DNA of 64,000 nt. Origin: an uncultured Blautia sp. Its GTDB lineage: Bacteria; Bacillota; Clostridia; Lachnospirales; Lachnospiraceae. Shown piece by piece: positions 61,379 through 64,000 of this stretch. The notes beneath the pieces were generated by a model, which saw only the letters and a program-made list of their open reading frames with translations, ran no database searches and was not told the DNA's origin. Position numbers and translations under genes: made by a program. Where the stretch lies: contig NZ_CANTKB010000016.1 in NCBI RefSeq assembly GCF_947654165.1, positions 29,816 to 93,815 of the forward strand, in the 5' to 3' direction. The number at the start of each line of letters is the position of its first letter. Positions within the stretch are counted from its first letter, which is position 1.

Positions 61379-62176
61379 TCAGCCACTGATCAGACTCTGC
61401 ATCCGACCGAGCTTTTCCGTTCCTTCTTCTCTTCGCTTGTCTACCCCGCCACAATAGACAGGCACACACATCTCCAATATTCTGCTGTAAATCCGCTTAT
61501 GGGATACATCCAGCGATTCATCTTTCATATCATTCAACCCGAGATTTGTTGTGATGATGAGAGGCTTCATTTTACAGTACCTGCTGTCAATCACGTTATA
61601 GATCTGCTCCAGGGCAAACTCTGAATTGCGTTCTATCCCCAGATCATCAATGATCAAAAGCGGGTAATCCACCAGATTCTGCACGATCTGGTTTTTATCT
61701 GCCTGATAGTTTGTCATTTCATTCAGGATACGGGAGAAGTTCGTCATCATCACCCGCTCCCCCTGTTCCAGAAGGGCATTGGCAATACACCCGGCAAAAA
61801 AACTCTTCCCAGTCCCCACCGGACCCATCAGGAGAAGCCCTACATTTTCTTTTTTCATCTTCTCCCAGTTTTTTGCATACTGCCTGGCAATGAGCATCTT
61901 ATCATTCGACCCATTATCATTTTCAAACCGCCATTCCCAGAACCTCCGGTCTCTAAGTCCCACCGATTTTCTCTGGTAAAGCTCCCTCTGGGCTTCCTCC
62001 CTGCGGAGCTGCTCTTCTTTTTCTTTTCTTGCCTGAACCTCGCAGTCACACAGGCAGCCCACTACACGATCCCTTCCCATAAAATTGATCCTCAGCTGTT
62101 TTCGTTTCCCGCATACACCACACCGGAGGCATCCGTCTTCCCCAAGAAAATCAGCCACATTCCTGCTATCTGTCAT
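61379..62176 (-). CDS. DnaC/IstB-like ATP-binding helicase loader
   Basis: 265 residues. An N-terminal Cys cluster (CLRCGVCGKRK, CLCDCEVQ) suggesting a zinc site, then the AAA+ core: Walker A LMGPVGTGKSFFAGCIANAL (~115), Walker B LLIIDDLGIERNSEFALEQI (~180), sensor PLIITTNLGLNDM (~212) and an Arg-finger region KRIYSRILEMC. This is the DnaC-type loader that accompanies RepA in these elements. The ATG overlaps the RepA stop by four bases (ATGA). Supports plasmid-like replication of the excised element. Confidence 0.93.
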   Translation of the reverse strand: MTDSRNVADFLGEDGCLRCGVCGKRKQLRINFMGRDRVVGCLCDCEVQARKEKEEQLRREEAQRELYQRKSVGLRDRRFWEWRFENDNGSNDKMLIARQYAKNWEKMKKENVGLLLMGPVGTGKSFFAGCIANALLEQGERVMMTNFSRILNEMTNYQADKNQIVQNLVDYPLLIIDDLGIERNSEFALEQIYNVIDSRYCKMKPLIITTNLGLNDMKDESLDVSHKRIYSRILEMCVPVYCGGVDKRREEGTEKLGRMQSLISG

Positions 62177-62988
62177 AGACTCTCTCCTTCCTCAAAGTCA
62201 TATCTTCCAGAACCGGTTTTCAGTTCTTCCCTTCCTGCCCAGAGAAGAAGCGTTGCGAAATGATCCTGATAGATTTTCCCAGTTGATTTCATATAAGCAG
62301 AAAGCTGGTCAATCATCCTCTGGCAGTCATACGGATACAGTTTCCGTAGCTCCCGGTATTCTTCCACGGAAAGCCGAACATTTCCAAATCGCCCATACAG
62401 ACAGGAGCTTTCCTTTTCAGAAGCGTGGCTTTTCTTACTCCTATCAGTATCATTCTTATCAGTCTTATTTATATCAGTATTACTTGTGGCAAAATTCTTG
62501 CACTCCGGACCTCCATTTTTTTGCGTTCCGGACTGCAAGTTTTTTGCATTCCGGATTGCCAGATTCTTGCGTTCCGGACAGCAAATTTCTTGCATTCCAG
62601 AAGGATAATAAACTGCCGGTTTTGCCCGGATGCGTTTCACAAAGTTCTTCACATATATCACCGATGGACGGTTGCAGCCCTGCCGGTATCGTTCAATCAA
62701 ACCGATGCCATGTACACTGTCAAGCTCCCGGAGAAGCTTTGTGACCGTTGTGTGTGACATATGCAGCACTTCCTGAAGTTCAGCTACCGTGTAGATGATA
62801 TACACATAACCATCAGCATCCACCCAGCCATTTTTCTTTGAAAGGTTGATCCTGTCCAGCAGGATGCCATACAGAAGCTTTGCATCCGTGGACAGCCCTT
62901 CAAATTCCTTTTCGGTAAACAATGCCTTGGGAATACGGAAAAATGAAAACTGCTCGGATTCTTCTACCCGGAAGTATTCATAATCCAT
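62173..62988 (-). CDS. repA: Replication initiator RepA (RepA_N type) carrying iterons in its coding sequence
   Basis: 271 residues. RepA_N domain ~1-115: FSFFRIPKALFTEKEFEGLS, DAKLLYGILLDRINLSKKNG, VYIIYTVAELQEVLHMSHTT, SVIYVKNF. The middle (~125-185) is compositionally odd, rich in Lys/Asn/Cys, and is encoded by five 23-bp direct repeats. The C-terminal segment (~195-265; LSVEEYRELRKLYPYDCQRM, HFATLLLWAGREELKT) may hold a host-interaction domain. In RepA_N plasmids the origin lies inside the rep gene, so the array is a credible origin. ATG with GAGGATGAAAAA ahead. Coupled to the DnaC-like gene. Confidence 0.9.
   Translation of the reverse strand: MDYEYFRVEESEQFSFFRIPKALFTEKEFEGLSTDAKLLYGILLDRINLSKKNGWVDADGYVYIIYTVAELQEVLHMSHTTVTKLLRELDSVHGIGLIERYRQGCNRPSVIYVKNFVKRIRAKPAVYYPSGMQEICCPERKNLAIRNAKNLQSGTQKNGGPECKNFATSNTDINKTDKNDTDRSKKSHASEKESSCLYGRFGNVRLSVEEYRELRKLYPYDCQRMIDQLSAYMKSTGKIYQDHFATLLLWAGREELKTGSGRYDFEEGESL
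62494..62608. repeat. Five 23-bp direct repeats (putative iterons / oriV) inside repA
   Basis: The core TTGCRTTCCGGA recurs with its TTGC at 62498, 62521, 62544, 62567 and 62590, exactly 23 bases apart. The third and fourth copies are nearly intact and the fifth is degenerate at its end. Because 23 is not a multiple of three, the encoded protein reads each copy in a different phase, so the repetition is conserved at the DNA level. The period is about 2.2 helical turns. The array is the most likely RepA binding site and replication origin of the element. Confidence 0.85.
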
Positions 62989-63001
62989 TTTTTCATCCTC
63001 A

Positions 63002-63925
63002 TTATTCCATTTCTTTGTTCTTGAACATATTCAGGTACATGTTGAAAACACTCACCAGTTCCTTCAGGTAGATACGTCTGGCACCTTTGTTGCAGGCGTG
63101 CATATCTTCAATCCATTCCGGGGAATTTCCGCAGATCACAGCCGTTGTCTCCACGACAGCCATAAATTTCTTCATGGATTCCATCTTGTAGACACGGTTG
63201 AAATACTGGCGAATAGCCTCAATTCTATCCGGATCATTTTCCAATAATTCAATCACACCGAATGCCAGGTCCATACCAAATTCACTGGCATCATCTTCAA
63301 TTGCCTCATCATCCAGGTTACCGTCCTCATCGCAGTAGCATCTGAATTCCATCGGATTTAAATTTTCCGGATTAAACTCGTCCTCTCCCAGATCAGTTGG
63401 CGGGACACCGTCCTCCAGATGCCCTCCCTCCGGACAGCCTTCCCTGATAATCTCGATATAGCCTTTTTTCATAAGATCATCTACAATCTCCCTAGCAGTC
63501 TCCACCATCTTGTCCATGATCTCCTCTGCCTCTTCCGACGTTACCATTTCCATCAAATCCTTAATTGTCATCATTGCGTTTTCCTCCTCATATTTTGAAA
63601 TATCATTTATATAGAAACGGTTCGGTCTGCCATTGTCTTTAACAACCCGAACCATGTTTCCCATACTTTCCAGTTCCGAAACAGCGTAATCTACCCGGTA
63701 TCTGGTACTATTCAAATCCCTGATCATTTCACTTTTGGGATAGATCACATACCGTTTCCCTTTCTGGTCAAACCATCTGTTCTGTGCTGCATATTTCAGC
63801 CGGTCAAGCATGAGGCTGTATAATACCTTTGCCGTAGTGGATAAAGAGCAATATCTCTCTTCCTTAAACAGTGCCTTCGGCACCAGCAGGCACTCTACCG
63901 GCATATAATCCTGATTATTCACCAT
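63002..63925 (-). CDS. Second RepA_N-type replication initiator-like protein
   Basis: About 307 residues. N-terminal RepA-like domain (~1-110): YMPVECLLVPKALFKEERYC, TAKVLYSLMLDRLKYAAQNR, KRYVIYPKSEMIRDLNSTRY, PNRFYINDISKYE. The middle (~110-205) is very acidic. The C-terminus (~225-305; ELLENDPDRIEAIRQYFNRV, RRIYLKELVSVFNMYLNMFK) was not recognised. ATG chosen because GGAGGGAAGC precedes it. Ends 13 bases before repA. Two adjacent RepA-type genes are unusual, and this one carries no iterons. It may be a second initiator or a regulator built on the RepA_N fold. Confidence 0.8.
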   Translation of the reverse strand: MVNNQDYMPVECLLVPKALFKEERYCSLSTTAKVLYSLMLDRLKYAAQNRWFDQKGKRYVIYPKSEMIRDLNSTRYRVDYAVSELESMGNMVRVVKDNGRPNRFYINDISKYEEENAMMTIKDLMEMVTSEEAEEIMDKMVETAREIVDDLMKKGYIEIIREGCPEGGHLEDGVPPTDLGEDEFNPENLNPMEFRCYCDEDGNLDDEAIEDDASEFGMDLAFGVIELLENDPDRIEAIRQYFNRVYKMESMKKFMAVVETTAVICGNSPEWIEDMHACNKGARRIYLKELVSVFNMYLNMFKNKEME

Positions 63926-64000
63926 GCTTCCCTCCATTCAAATCAACCATTGCCTCTGTTGAGAAAACAGTCAAATCCAGCATTCCCACAAAAATCTGAT

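Noticed and set aside
62494..62608. CRISPR-like or protein-level tandem repeat
   Set aside because: The repeats abut with no spacers, and the 23-bp period rotates the reading frame, so neither CRISPR nor a protein repeat explains it; iterons fit better.

Overview
The window is most of one large conjugative element (ICE/conjugative transposon) from a low-to-mid-GC Firmicute, most likely a gut Clostridia/Lachnospiraceae. This rests on the transfer gene set (RepA, DnaC-like, PcfB, VirD4, Maff2, CD1112-type TrbL, PrgI, VirB4, DUF3789, CD1108-type hydrolase, DUF4315, DUF4366, TopB), which is that of the C. difficile CTn/Tn1549-like family, and on the class B sortase, AGGAGG-type ribosome binding sites and LytTR/OmpR two-component systems. 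Nearly every gene is on the minus strand, so transcription runs from high to low coordinates. No integrase and no relaxase is visible; a decayed excisionase-like gene lies at 21.4 kb. The element is therefore not complete here.

Layout, right to left. 64-58.9 kb: replication and coupling block (two RepA-type initiators, DnaC-like loader, PcfB, VirD4). The repA gene at 62.2-63.0 kb contains five 23-bp direct repeats, probable iterons. 58.8-47.5 kb: mating-pair-formation block (Maff2, TrbL-like, PrgI, VirB4, DUF3789, a three-domain wall hydrolase, DUF4315, DUF4366). virB4 is split by a 2789-nt group II intron carrying a reverse transcriptase/HNH protein. 47.5-28.6 kb: MT-A70 methyltransferase, topoisomerase III, a 2122-residue thioester-domain/Cna_B surface protein with an NPKTG anchor, DUF5688, RadC and a 2563-residue ArdC/methylase/SNF2 protein. 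28.4-25.8 kb: apparent cargo (DUF1835/DUF3658, RibD-type reductase, TipA-type MerR). 25.7-21.8 kb: class B sortase and a polyvalent YodL/nucleotidyltransferase protein.

21.4-0 kb is an accessory island with three successive peptide-sensing/ABC-exporter modules: (i) RR-HK-ATPase-FtsX permease with an OmpR-type regulator (16.5-21.3 kb); (ii) LytTR regulator/AgrC-like kinase followed by ATPase-FtsX permease (6.6-12.0 kb); (iii) a lantibiotic immunity operon lanFEG-lanI-lanRK (0.9-6.0 kb) with no lantibiotic structural gene. A patch of small genes lies between modules i and ii (12.4-16.4 kb): flavodoxins, ACT-domain protein, MerR plus carboxymuconolactone decarboxylase, and several pseudogenes.

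Regulatory DNA is readable in several places: two NisR-like TCT-N8-TCT boxes, a 21-bp-period LytTR site ahead of the second ABC operon, an 11-bp-period repeat ahead of the third, and two MerR promoters with 19-bp spacers. The overall picture is a conjugative element carrying stacked antimicrobial-peptide resistance, with a probable iteron origin and with its transfer ATPase dependent on intron splicing. Function calls are by motif and context only; no database search was run.
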